Positions 24,701 through 32,417 of a stretch of DNA of 32,417 nucleotides are shown here, one piece after another. Below the pieces are notes generated by a model. It saw only the letters and a program-made list of their open reading frames with translations. It ran no database searches and was not told the origin of the DNA. Where the stretch lies: the IMG/VR virus record IMGVR_UViG_3300025151_000166, positions 1 to 32,417 of that record. The stretch is one strand, 5' to 3'. This stretch comes from a virus. A program made the position numbers and the translations under genes. Position 1 is the stretch's first letter, and every line of letters starts with the position of its first letter.

Positions 24701-25955
24701 ACGTCAATTCTTCGCTAACGATGGTGATGGCAACTTAGTTGGTATTGGAACAACTGTTGGTAAGGATATTACACTGCAGGACTTTACCATAGATGGTAAT
24801 AATGCAAACAATATTAGATATGGTGAAACAACTGCGGCAAGAAATGCTTACTTAGCATACTTACCCTCTGTTACTTCCGTAGCAATGAGAAGTGTTGAAA
24901 TTAGAAATAGTGCTGAGCATGGTCTTTGGGTTCAGGATTCAACTAGATTGTCAATAACTGATTGTGATATTGTTGATGGTTCTCTAACCGATAGATTTGA
25001 ATATGGTCCAATCAACGCACAAGGTTCTCAAGTTCTCAGAATCCACGATTCCCTCTTTGAGAATTATCCTGCTGCGGTAGATGTTTCTGCAACTGAGGTT
25101 ACCTCGACTGGTGGAAACATCATTAGAAATTGTGGATCTGGTATTAAGGTCTTTGCTAGCGGTAAGATTAGTACAAAGGATAATATTATTCTTGGACCAT
25201 CTGATGAGCATATTCCATCACCAGATATCTTTGATAGTGACTTTGATTCTGTCAACGTTTCGATTGATCCTGATGTTAACTTCAGTGGACCTACATTCCT
25301 TTATATCCGTGATGGTAATCCATTCAACATTGCATCAAATGCTGGTGTAACAATTATCTCTGCAGGAATCGGAACCGTAATTGGAACCGGAACTACTAAT
25401 GAATCTCTTGGAATTGCATTTGAACAGTTTGATCTACCTACTCCCGATAATGATCCTAGCCTCGTTGATAGAACAAATGGTTTCCTCAAGATTGACCTTA
25501 CTGCAGCTAAGACGGTAGGATTTGGAACACGTAGAGATATGAATATGGGTTATGAAATTATTGCTGAAGAGTATTTACAACAACCATCATCTATCTCGAC
25601 GTTTGCTGGAATCTCCACAGGTGCTTGGTATAAGGAAGGTGCCGCAGTCATCGGTGCTGGGGTAACAAATTATCTTGTCACATTAGCGACCCCCGCACAT
25701 TTCCAGGCATTCTCTGTTAATCAAGTTGTGAAACTTGTAAATCACCAGACAACACCTGTTGTAACCAGTCAGTTGATGGTTCTTGAAGAGAAGAATGATG
25801 TTTCTGCAACTGTTAAGCAACTAAGATTTAGATTAGTTAATAACGATGCTGATCTTACTGCCGCATCAGTAACCTCAGAGTCTAATGCTCAAGGTGGATA
25901 TATATCTATAAGGGATAGATACGTAATCGCAAAAGGAAGAGTCGGAGTCATTTAA
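18783..25955 (+). CDS. Giant tail fibre-like structural protein with pectin-lyase-type beta-helix
   Basis: The protein has 2390 residues. The N terminus (residues 10-60: DGNILYVNPSDLDATDSFDN, then SLTRPFKTVQRALIEAARFA) is of a kind I know from large cyanophage virion proteins. Three related beta modules follow at about 287-330, 826-890 and 1230-1290. Their common pattern is an early hydrophobic strand, an HGL or HGF turn, a V-R/K-hydrophobic strand and a final TF/KF strand. Near 1360-1410 is a surface-type module with GDFIQISDEIMRVKSLD and VIRGVLGSRSSTHS. Residues about 1920-2150 look like a parallel beta-helix of the pectate lyase type: DAIDEAIQDTISSGGNYLSL, then PSGTYL, TIKGNGKNTIIK, ITLQDFTIDGNNAN, GSGIKV. 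Such domains in phage tails may bind or cleave host polysaccharide; no catalytic residues can be assigned. No clear ribosome-binding site is visible. Confidence 0.7.
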   Translation: MPLSRLENFLINTDGNILYVNPSDLDATDSFDNKGNSLTRPFKTVQRALIEAARFAYQAGPSNDKFDNTTVLLYPGTHLIDNRPGLYIQNNGGSAQFLDQSKSVVASPNIELNNSSIFDLNNANNVLQKFNSVEGGVIVPKGTSIVGLDLRKTKIVPLYVPEPDNNNVPRSAIFRITGGCYFWQFSLFDGKQDVFFDNNDYSKKASPSFSHHKLTCFEYADGVNTDLTTGLTDLQMYYYKLMNAYGNDTGAREIINFPTNDDFEPNNPEFKIVGDLVANDLLLQGSATSDGIVATVNTEKPHGLTLNDTVRIVGISSETYNGRFTVSGITSERTFSYNMLADPEANVVSTTAGTSKAIVEIDNVNGASPYIFNISMRSAFGMCGMHADGAKATGFKSMVVAQFTGIGLQNDDQAFVIYNPSTGSYDTNSSTDLSNRPLHLNQDAIYKQDYTNFHVKSSNDAVIQAVSVFAIGFAEHFVSVDGGDQSITNSNSNFGAKSLASSGFRKQSFDRDDTGYITHIVPPKDLQQDEFNVGWRTLNATSGASGISTSGALYILGEVDENNPPTNITNGFRVGAREGEVLYLDVTLDGIPKTFSSRVVMQSKSGTSVSAYKKEFTVSSFTKDTDTPASQLTLDGSHSFLAGESVRIYSDNGILPDGIEYGRQYYVIDTGATTIRLSKTFNGAVAATPDNIDIKNTLGGTLRVCSTVTDKIPGEPGHPIQFDSDGWHVITDTTFSDPDTEDTIFNGFQGFGTAISANNSSTYIKRKSESRDLKDRTYRLRYVIPKEFVNAKSPEKNFIIQESKTVKDETTINDMRSHRNPRVIAGITTTGFVATVTSEIDHGLSVNDVVRLKNVVSNTNLTAADNTGLNGYFTVTEVPTSRTFKFTNPNSIGMGIYVDRTHSCRSTNDATATIDDLPVFERNEYDTTYVVENVEQLQEYIPSQQDGVYYLTVLTGNITPTVTEFDDQKFKQSPYYLYPVVDKDNLILDPLQTVSVASNSLIGKTLVNDAQNSLTKESTINYLRDNKVGYAITGAESTSGGSATIFLAQNHNLNAVERIDAVTTGGTGYGNVASGTTSLYNVQTTSDTGFGEGCTLELTVANQVVTAAKVMNGGCAYINGTTLTIAGGNNNAKVRITVLDAARTGRGVELVGIGTAGNRNNSGYNGLHRITEATKPKQFQCAIVGDTRWSAGNVVQGTNPGTFVSSPNALAFFTGNGAQLTGPVMGGKSIISSSVGISTVETIDEHGFAVGNKIKLHHISGVGHTIFSEQSFIVQKIVSSKKFEIKNPYGDTPDVEVNIAFALRHGLGATGEDTSLTTEKINGRMFPLISKSVHRELNANVSAGAAAVGITSTAGIEPGDFIQISDEIMRVKSLDANGQTLNVIRGVLGSRSSTHSNTDPVKIVRAVPSEVRRFSSIRASGHTFEYIGYGPGNYSTALPQKQVRVISDEEEFLAISKEQKGGVTFFSGMNDRGEFFTWDGRIVSRENFLGEVGSDASSSFDDLYVRNTLRVGGGANQNLPSEFRGPVNFINKITSTSVDGIDAIKMILKGTAISEPFFQVGPDANPSLIVNQATQRVGVKIAEPRHELDVNGTIRANIYENFKLSDLPNSLTEEATFARNRVLKVNDKGDGYELVDVHEVDSFALRSYGISNDGTVYSGIGTVISLGGAVAIAAGSGTTMTASDLGTLVSNGALQVTGIDTSRFFIGEKCKIFGVTDHSESGLIADPSWSTMTATKTGTHEVGGSPGSSTMRYWVAQYNFNDGRVGFASAIGISTITALQTIDNFNDVDHVTLNLARTDTNHGLLVYRQYTSSGAGVANIDNAELIGILGPKELTNSTSNINYKDYGTYDQTEWSPNGSRNEYKDESQIHFPNIATTGHRRGFGVAEIIGIEANKITLANELIRFNDSEVGFGTTSAVKVVHENTDAIDEAIQDTISSGGNYLSLPSGTYLTNKLVIPTGFTIKGNGKNTIIKRQFFANDGDGNLVGIGTTVGKDITLQDFTIDGNNANNIRYGETTAARNAYLAYLPSVTSVAMRSVEIRNSAEHGLWVQDSTRLSITDCDIVDGSLTDRFEYGPINAQGSQVLRIHDSLFENYPAAVDVSATEVTSTGGNIIRNCGSGIKVFASGKISTKDNIILGPSDEHIPSPDIFDSDFDSVNVSIDPDVNFSGPTFLYIRDGNPFNIASNAGVTIISAGIGTVIGTGTTNESLGIAFEQFDLPTPDNDPSLVDRTNGFLKIDLTAAKTVGFGTRRDMNMGYEIIAEEYLQQPSSISTFAGISTGAWYKEGAAVIGAGVTNYLVTLATPAHFQAFSVNQVVKLVNHQTTPVVTSQLMVLEEKNDVSATVKQLRFRLVNNDADLTAASVTSESNAQGGYISIRDRYVIAKGRVGVI

Positions 25956-25958
25956 TCC

Positions 25959-28900
25959 ATGCCAGACAATACTAACGTAAATAACAATTCAGCAGTCGTC
26001 GTAGTCGGCAGGACTGCTCCGGTGCCTCCTGGTCAACAGAAGGCTGAGAAATCAATCCCGGTCGTTATTGCTAGCGACCAAGCTGCAATTCCAGTTGAAG
26101 AACAGAATAAAGTACAATCAGAGGTCGCTCTATCTCTGTTAGGTATTCCAAGATCTGAAGTTGCTCTTGGTATCTTTGCTGACGTTAACACCTATGACGT
26201 AAACCCATCTGAGTGGACTGCAACTCCAGAACAATTTGGTGGAAAATCAACAGAGGGTGTTTACTCTGGTATCGGACAGACGCAAGGTCATGGTTTAACT
26301 CACATTCCAGAAGAATCTGGAGCATTGATTGAAGCACCTGCTGATGAACATGCGATTCTGACATCCAAAAGATTCTTTAGATATCAACCTGGTCGTGTAT
26401 CCTCTGCTACGTTTGGTGTTAAGACAACACTAATTGACGATAATGGATCCTCCATTAAGAACCCTGCCATTCGTAAGTATGGTATCTTTGACAACTATGA
26501 TGGGTACTATTGGGAAACAAGAAATGATGGGACAGGAGATAATTTTTCTGTTGTAAGAAGAACACAATCATTAGCATTTGATAATCCACTTACATTTGTT
26601 ACTCAACAGACTGAGGATTATGGTACAACTAGTCCATATGATCCTCTAGAACGAAGAGGATCAGAGTCTACGGGAATTACATCAACTACACCATATACTG
26701 GATTTGTAAATAAAAAACTTGGAGATTTGGTTATCTACAGAGATAATCTCTTGATGACTCATGCTGGAATGTATGATCAGTCATTGTTACAACCCAAAGC
26801 AACCATTGGTATTACAACAATTACTAATGGACAAACAATCTACAGTGCTGATTTGGTTAAAAATGTTATCGATGCTGTTTATGACATCGATGCTGGATTA
26901 ATGACCATCACCACAGGCACTGCTCATAATTTCCATTTAGGAAAGTGGGTTACAGTAGCAGGTATTGGAATGACTTGTTATATTGATGATTCTTTAATAA
27001 AGACTTATCCAAATAGAAATGATGGATACACTGTCGTAAGAGTTGACGCTACAAATAAGTTTACCATCAATGTTGGTGTGTCTACTGTTCCAACATTTTT
27101 TCACGGTGGCGGCCGTGTTGTCGGTCTTTCAACCGGTCAGTATGTTTCATATGAAAAGGATAGTGATCAATCAGTCATTGGCGGATTTACTGACACTCAG
27201 ATTTATAAAGTCCAATCAATTAAACATAATAGTACCACAGGTATTAGTACAATTCAACTTGAGACTCTAGCTGGTGCTGATGTTACAGGATTAACAAATC
27301 AGACTGCTGCTTCAGCAACAGGAACAGGTAATCATAGATTAGTTACACCCGTTCCATTTGTTCAACCCACTACTGGGTCTGCAATTGCTAATTCTAATGT
27401 ATATTCTAGTGTTAAACCAAGCGGAATGTTCCCATACAAATATGAGACCGCTGACGGGGATCAAGAGGGATATATTGATACTACATTAGGTTCTGATCAG
27501 GCATCAACTTTAAAAACTCAGATTGATAATGTCAATAACTATTATGATAGATGGGTCAATCAAAACGTTGCATTAGAATACTTAAATGTATATGAATATC
27601 GTGTACCAAGATCTAGATTTAGTGGTGACCGTTTAGATGGTACGACCGATGATCTTTTATATAGTGATGCTGTTGCAGATAAGAGAGCAGGTTCTCAGGT
27701 TCAAAATGCCGAAACACTAGAATTTGAAACCGATACAAGTATTTGGAATCTTGACTTTACCAAGGTTACCATGTATAAGATTGAATTCTCTTGGTATGGT
27801 GCTGTTGGTGCTCTATTCCTTGCGTATGTCCCTGTAAGCAACGGAGAGGCACGTTGGGTACGTGTTCACCACCTGAGGGCATCAAACCAGTTGAAGGTCT
27901 CCTCACTGGGCAATGCGACCCTTCCTATCACCTATTTGGTGTATGGTGGAGGCAATCCAAATAGATTTGGATATGTTAACTCAAAGAGAATTCAAAGCAC
28001 CTCTAATTATGGTTCTTCCTCACAACATATTGTTAAGTATGGTGCTTCATACTATATCGATGGTGGAGACAGAGGAACTGTTAAATTATTCAGTCATGGA
28101 AATCCAAGTGATGAAGAAGTGTTTGGTTCAAAGAGATCTTTCCAGGTAGGATCAATAGGAGCAGGATCTACAGCCATTAATCTTTCCGATGCCGATAGTG
28201 CAACAGATCCATCTATTGAATGTGGTGATAATGTCAGTCCAATGAATTCATATTGGGTTGGTGCAAAGGTAATTACTAGTGAGCCTCTTGATCAGAATAT
28301 TGAAGTTACTTATGTTGACATCAGTCAGAAGAAGTTGTTCTTGTCTGCACCACTCGCTAATAAATCCATTGGCAGTCTAGAAATTATTCCAAATCGCAAA
28401 ACTTCTTTGATTGGTATCAAGTGTAGAGACTTCATTCAGAGCAGCACTGGTAAGAGTGTAAGAAACAGAACTCAGGTTTACCCAACACGTCTTGCAACTG
28501 GATCAACAGGTGTAATTAAACTTGATCTGATTAAGTCTCCGATCTTCCAAACAGCATCAACTGTTTCTGGTTCCCTTCAACTCTCATCTAACACTAATAT
28601 TGGTAAGAGAGGAAAACCAACTCTACTTTCAGTAAGCAACAACACGTATCTTTCTGAAGGCACTGGTGTATATGGTTACTTCAGAGGTACTTTTGATGGT
28701 GACGCATCACAGAGAGTTATATCTGTTTTAGGTTACCTTGAAAGGAGGGCAGCAGTGACTGGAACTCCTGGATACTACTTCTATGCTCTCAATTCAACTT
28801 CTGATACAATTACATTAACTAGTAATAGAGCGTTCCTCGTTGAAGCAAATACCAGTCCGATTGGTGCAACTGTATCTGCTACCATTCCTTCAGAATCTAC

Positions 28901-29168
28901 ATTAGATGCATTGTCTTCTGTGAAGATTAGTCCTCAGATCAAATCACCAATACCGGGAACTGGCACGATAGTTGCAAGTGTATATGTTCCAGCGTCAGGA
29001 GAAGAGTTTAATCTTCAATCATACTTTGATTACAATAAAGAATACCTCTCGTTCCCATTGACTAATATTGTTGATAGTTTGTACGTTTGTGGTTCATCTC
29101 AGAAGTTCTATGATGCTTCACTACCCTCAGCAGAAATATCAGCAAGTTTGACCTGGGAGGAGCAGTGA
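25959..29168 (+). CDS. Large virion structural protein (fibre-like), paralog of the next gene
   Basis: The protein has 1069 residues. It starts with a polar Asn-rich segment and then GRTAPVPPGQQKAEKSIPVV, IASDQAAIPV, a pattern common in large marine-phage structural proteins. RFFRYQPGRVSSATFGVK lies near residue 139. Near residues 600-640 is VTMYKIEFSWYGAVGALFLA followed by NGEARWVRVHHL, and near 692 KYGASYYIDGGDRGTVKLFS. All three motifs recur in the gene at 29172, so the two are paralogs. A structural role in the baseplate periphery or fibres is inferred from size, neighbours and composition. Codons for residues about 627-666 are unusually GC-rich compared with the rest. The start follows the previous stop by 3 bases. 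Confidence 0.6.
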   Translation: MPDNTNVNNNSAVVVVGRTAPVPPGQQKAEKSIPVVIASDQAAIPVEEQNKVQSEVALSLLGIPRSEVALGIFADVNTYDVNPSEWTATPEQFGGKSTEGVYSGIGQTQGHGLTHIPEESGALIEAPADEHAILTSKRFFRYQPGRVSSATFGVKTTLIDDNGSSIKNPAIRKYGIFDNYDGYYWETRNDGTGDNFSVVRRTQSLAFDNPLTFVTQQTEDYGTTSPYDPLERRGSESTGITSTTPYTGFVNKKLGDLVIYRDNLLMTHAGMYDQSLLQPKATIGITTITNGQTIYSADLVKNVIDAVYDIDAGLMTITTGTAHNFHLGKWVTVAGIGMTCYIDDSLIKTYPNRNDGYTVVRVDATNKFTINVGVSTVPTFFHGGGRVVGLSTGQYVSYEKDSDQSVIGGFTDTQIYKVQSIKHNSTTGISTIQLETLAGADVTGLTNQTAASATGTGNHRLVTPVPFVQPTTGSAIANSNVYSSVKPSGMFPYKYETADGDQEGYIDTTLGSDQASTLKTQIDNVNNYYDRWVNQNVALEYLNVYEYRVPRSRFSGDRLDGTTDDLLYSDAVADKRAGSQVQNAETLEFETDTSIWNLDFTKVTMYKIEFSWYGAVGALFLAYVPVSNGEARWVRVHHLRASNQLKVSSLGNATLPITYLVYGGGNPNRFGYVNSKRIQSTSNYGSSSQHIVKYGASYYIDGGDRGTVKLFSHGNPSDEEVFGSKRSFQVGSIGAGSTAINLSDADSATDPSIECGDNVSPMNSYWVGAKVITSEPLDQNIEVTYVDISQKKLFLSAPLANKSIGSLEIIPNRKTSLIGIKCRDFIQSSTGKSVRNRTQVYPTRLATGSTGVIKLDLIKSPIFQTASTVSGSLQLSSNTNIGKRGKPTLLSVSNNTYLSEGTGVYGYFRGTFDGDASQRVISVLGYLERRAAVTGTPGYYFYALNSTSDTITLTSNRAFLVEANTSPIGATVSATIPSESTLDALSSVKISPQIKSPIPGTGTIVASVYVPASGEEFNLQSYFDYNKEYLSFPLTNIVDSLYVCGSSQKFYDASLPSAEISASLTWEEQ

Positions 29169-29171
29169 TTC

Positions 29172-32100
29172 ATGGCGAATGGCGGAAAGGATATCAAGTT
29201 CGGACACGACAAACGTCCGATTACACTAGTAGAAGGTACTGAACAAAATTTATTTAATATTGCAAACGGTGAAATATTAACTGACGAATTTGGAACTCCC
29301 CTGATTACAGAGGTTGATACATTTTTTCTTAAAGACGCTTCAGCGGATAGATCTACATCTGTTTCATTTCCCAAAGATAGTCGAACAGCATATACAAGAG
29401 GCGAGTCTCAAGTAGTAGGAATTCATACGGCAAATTACGGTGTAACTGGTAAAATAGTTTCAATTGGTTTACCATTTACAGTAAGGAAAACAGACAATAG
29501 TGTAGTTACTACCAGTTCTTCTATCAGAGATACATCTAATACTTTAATTCCATTTGATTCTGCCACTATTAATATCGTTGGTGTCGGAACGACAGTTGCT
29601 GTACTTACTAGAACAGAAATTACGAAAGTTGTTGCAAGTGGTGGAGATGGTGATGTTATAGTATTTAATAGTAGCGTTGGCATAAGCACGATTGTTGGTG
29701 TCAAAGTTGGTGACTCGGTATCAGGTAAGGGAATACCTGAAGGCACTAGAGTTACAAGAGTTAAGAAGGATGCCGTTTTTATTAACTCAAAAACAACAGG
29801 AGTAAGTAACGTAAATCTACCAGTCGAATTTAGGAGATATGTAGAGGCAGTAAAATTAGCACAGCAATCTTGGAAAATACAAGAATCTTTTAGAGAAACT
29901 AGTGAAGTTAGCACAACTTTACTTGGTGTTAATAGAGCAGAGACTCAACTCAGTTTATTCTCTAACGTATCATCATACGGATTAGAAAGTGATAGTTTTG
30001 AGTTTTATAGTGACAATGGTGGAAATAATTTCGCATCTTGGGATAATAGACAAAATGCTACTTATGGAAAAAGATATAATGCTAGATTATCAGAGGAGAC
30101 TCAAGAGTCTGGAATTAGATTAGAGGCATTTCCAACTCCATACTCTTATCCATTTGGTCCTAAATTTGAAAAATATGGTCTTTATAGTCAGGACGCTCAT
30201 CAAAAATATAAAGATTTTGTAACTCTTGGAAATCAATTATATAATTACTTTGATTCTGGTGATGGGGCATCGTTAGGTTACCCCGCTGACTGGAAAGATA
30301 AATTCTTAAATCCAAACACTGCGACTATAGTAGGACTTGATGTAGGATATCCTCAAGGACTTCAATCAGGATTTTATAATGTTGATATTTGGACAGATAC
30401 CTGGAGAGACATTTCACAATCTCAGTTAACTGATCCTGTAACTGCTGAAACTTTTAATTTTGCAAGAGTCAACGCCCTCTTGGGAAGCAGTTATGCTTCT
30501 GATAATACACGACCAGGTTATACTTCCAGTCAAAAAAGATATGCATATCTCCAATCGAGAAGAGTTTTTAGATATCAACCAGGAAGAATTAGTGGATTTA
30601 CTTTTGGTTTAAGATCATCTGTCGAACCAAGGGAAGGTGCGATTTTAGAATGGGGCGTTAAGAATCCAACAGATCAATACGTATTTAGAATAGTTGCAGG
30701 ACAATTATCAATTGTTAGGCGCAGTACAGTTCCACTCTCATCTGATGTTCTTGCAAGAAATGGGTTAAGTATTACGGATCAAGAAGAAAATCCATCAGGA
30801 AATCCATTTGATAGTAAAGAATATTATACTATTAATATACCTAGAGATAATTTTAATGGAGATCCTTTAAATGGAAATGGACCTTCTGGTTGGAATATTC
30901 AACCAGAAAATGTCACAATGTATAAGATTGAATTTGGTTGGTATGGTGCTATCGGTGCTAGATTCTACGTCTATATTCCTGAAGGTAATGGTGGAGCACG
31001 ATGGATTCCTGTTCATACTTTGATAATAGAAAATCAATTAGAGTCTCCATGTCTTCAAGATTCATATTTTAGACTTGTGTATTCTTTAGATATATTTAAT
31101 ACTGAAAACCTAAGAACACCACAATTCCTTTACAAGTATGGTGCATCTTATTATATTGACGGTGGTGATGAAGGAACTGTAAATATTTTCTCAGTTTCTT
31201 CTGGACAAAAAACTATTATTGGTTCCGGAGATAGAACCATGCTTGGTATCACGCCAAAAAATTTAATTCTCAGTAGTGCTGGTGAAGAAATTGCAAACAA
31301 AAAACTAATTATACCAACTCTCACTGCATTTACTAGTGATTCTTTAGCAAAGGTTCAGGTCAAAACATGCAAGGCCTGTCCAGGTTTTGGACATGTTTAT
31401 ACTCCAGGAGTTGCAAGTACAGTATTTGATCCTGATAGAAATTTTGAAATGCGATTTGATGCGACCGGAAATAAAGTAAGTGCAATCAATACTTCTGTTT
31501 TCAGATTAACTGATGTTGATTCAAAAGTAATTGCACCAACAATTTACAATGCATATATTAGTGAGATAGACTTAGAAAGTGAAATTGGTAACACTGGAAC
31601 ATATCAAAGTGCTGTCATTAAAGGATTGGGACCAGGATTGACAGGAAATCCTGGAAGTTATGATAGCAGTAGACCCCTTGCTGGCAGTGATGTCACAGTT
31701 GTACATGCAACCACGGGTGTCACAGCTACTGTTAATCTTGATGCTACCTATCCAGAATCAGTAAGACTTAGTAATTATAATGGTTATGCCGCTTCAGATT
31801 TTCCACTTACTGGTTCAAAAATAGAAATTCAATTTATGAATCCAAGTGCAAGTGACTTAGGACATTTTTCTGATTTTATTGTTGGTTTGACTGATGCTGT
31901 ACCACAAGTTGCCTTTCCTAATGTATTAACTGGATTTAATTATGATAATTTGACAAATCAAACAACTTTACCAAATAATAAGATTCTATTTGGAGAACAT
32001 TCACATTCCTTTGCAACATTTAATGAAGATGGTGATGAAATTGGAGAAGGAAGAGCCGGTTCCCTTAGAATGGAAATGGATCGTAGAATTCCCACGGTAT

Positions 32101-32417
32101 CTGGAGCAGGAGGAGGTAAATGTTCAAAAGTTGATATTACTATTCTTGAACCAATTCCCACTGTCAATGTAAATGAATTGACTGGAACTGAGATGGTTGC
32201 TAATTTTCCAGAGTCTGGAGTAAATCCATTATCGACTGATAGATTTTTACTCGTAGAAGGATCGTTTCCATCAGGTGTTGATTATGATGGTGGACAAATT
32301 GCATTTGATGCTAATGATGGTAATGGAATTCAAGTTTCTAATAGTAGATATGTTGGTACAGTTGGAACCTTTACAAAATTCCAAGGTGGTTCAAATGTAG
32401 TATTCCAATTCATTCAG
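29172..32417 (+). CDS. Large virion structural protein, truncated by window end
   Basis: Open from ATG 29172 to the window edge, 1082 codons without a stop; the C terminus is missing. A GGGAGGAG ribosome-binding site (29155-29162) lies 9 bases before the start. Motifs shared with the preceding protein are FRYQPGRISGFTFGLRSS (near residue 466), VTMYKIEFGWYGAIGARFYV with NGGARWIPVH (near 580-615) and KYGASYYIDGGDEGTVNIFS (near 654). The first 450 residues differ and include a helical stretch (about 220-260) and Tyr/Pro-rich parts such as PTPYSYPFGPKFEKYGLY. A CKAC pair lies in KTCKACPGFGHVY (near residue 735). Probably a fibre or baseplate-peripheral component; exact role unknown. Confidence 0.6.
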   Translation, partial: MANGGKDIKFGHDKRPITLVEGTEQNLFNIANGEILTDEFGTPLITEVDTFFLKDASADRSTSVSFPKDSRTAYTRGESQVVGIHTANYGVTGKIVSIGLPFTVRKTDNSVVTTSSSIRDTSNTLIPFDSATINIVGVGTTVAVLTRTEITKVVASGGDGDVIVFNSSVGISTIVGVKVGDSVSGKGIPEGTRVTRVKKDAVFINSKTTGVSNVNLPVEFRRYVEAVKLAQQSWKIQESFRETSEVSTTLLGVNRAETQLSLFSNVSSYGLESDSFEFYSDNGGNNFASWDNRQNATYGKRYNARLSEETQESGIRLEAFPTPYSYPFGPKFEKYGLYSQDAHQKYKDFVTLGNQLYNYFDSGDGASLGYPADWKDKFLNPNTATIVGLDVGYPQGLQSGFYNVDIWTDTWRDISQSQLTDPVTAETFNFARVNALLGSSYASDNTRPGYTSSQKRYAYLQSRRVFRYQPGRISGFTFGLRSSVEPREGAILEWGVKNPTDQYVFRIVAGQLSIVRRSTVPLSSDVLARNGLSITDQEENPSGNPFDSKEYYTINIPRDNFNGDPLNGNGPSGWNIQPENVTMYKIEFGWYGAIGARFYVYIPEGNGGARWIPVHTLIIENQLESPCLQDSYFRLVYSLDIFNTENLRTPQFLYKYGASYYIDGGDEGTVNIFSVSSGQKTIIGSGDRTMLGITPKNLILSSAGEEIANKKLIIPTLTAFTSDSLAKVQVKTCKACPGFGHVYTPGVASTVFDPDRNFEMRFDATGNKVSAINTSVFRLTDVDSKVIAPTIYNAYISEIDLESEIGNTGTYQSAVIKGLGPGLTGNPGSYDSSRPLAGSDVTVVHATTGVTATVNLDATYPESVRLSNYNGYAASDFPLTGSKIEIQFMNPSASDLGHFSDFIVGLTDAVPQVAFPNVLTGFNYDNLTNQTTLPNNKILFGEHSHSFATFNEDGDEIGEGRAGSLRMEMDRRIPTVSGAGGGKCSKVDITILEPIPTVNVNELTGTEMVANFPESGVNPLSTDRFLLVEGSFPSGVDYDGGQIAFDANDGNGIQVSNSRYVGTVGTFTKFQGGSNVVFQFIQ

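Noticed and set aside
28740-28757. AAAGGAGG followed by GTG inside the 1069-residue protein gene
   Set aside because: It encodes Leu-Glu-Arg-Arg-Ala in frame, and no sensible ORF starts at the GTG in another frame.
29435-29914. 159-codon minus strand ORF inside the last structural gene
   Set aside because: Thr/Leu/Pro-rich shadow; the + strand is open for more than 1000 codons with motifs shared with a paralog.
18783-32417. Diversity-generating retroelement or phase-variable fibre gene
   Set aside because: No reverse transcriptase, template/variable repeat pair, or homopolymer switch was found near the fibre genes.

Overview
The window reads as part of the genome of a lytic T4-like myovirus that infects marine cyanobacteria. 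T4-type genes can be recognised from protein motifs: gp32 (single-stranded DNA binding), gp4 (head completion) and the baseplate or tail-tube proteins gp53, gp48, gp54, gp26, gp27 and gp5. A CP12-like Calvin-cycle regulator among the baseplate genes points to a cyanobacterial host. The DNA is AT-rich, almost fully coding, has many 1-4 base overlaps, and carries two tRNA genes. No integrase, transposase, reverse transcriptase or CRISPR array was seen.

Layout. Bases 1-413 hold the end of gp32, closed by a strong intrinsic terminator. Bases 441-4071 are a leftward operon: gp4, a 252-residue protein of unknown function, gp48 and gp53. A 32-base divergent gap then separates it from a long rightward series (4104-17653): gp54, gp26, a 62-residue ORF, a SleB-type hydrolase protein, an M23 peptidase protein, gp27, CP12, the gp5 OB-fold hub protein, a separate spike-like protein, and two virion proteins of unknown role. 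Bases 17654-18458 are a regulatory island. It has a perfect sigma-70 consensus promoter, two or three tiny overlapping ORFs, terminators, tRNA-Leu(UAA) and tRNA-Thr(UGU). From 18459 to the right edge come an 89-residue ORF and three very large fibre or virion structural proteins, the last cut by the window end.

How it fits together. The 4104-15964 block appears to encode the central baseplate hub, tail-tube initiation and puncturing device. In T4, gp5 combines an OB fold, a lysozyme and a beta-helical spike. Here the OB fold and the spike-like part are separate adjacent genes, no lysozyme domain was recognised in the hub protein, and muralytic activity seems to sit in two upstream proteins. 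CP12 has the clearest ribosome-binding site in this series, and its stop codon overlaps the gp5 start codon, so hub translation may be coupled to it.

The most striking new signal is a correctly phased slippery heptamer (T TTT TTC, 5852-5858) at the 3' end of gp26. A -1 slip there would fuse gp26 to the following 62-residue ORF, which has no visible ribosome-binding site. This resembles the G/GT and E/E' tail-assembly chaperone frameshifts of other tailed phages. All functional calls rest on reading motifs by eye; no database search was run.
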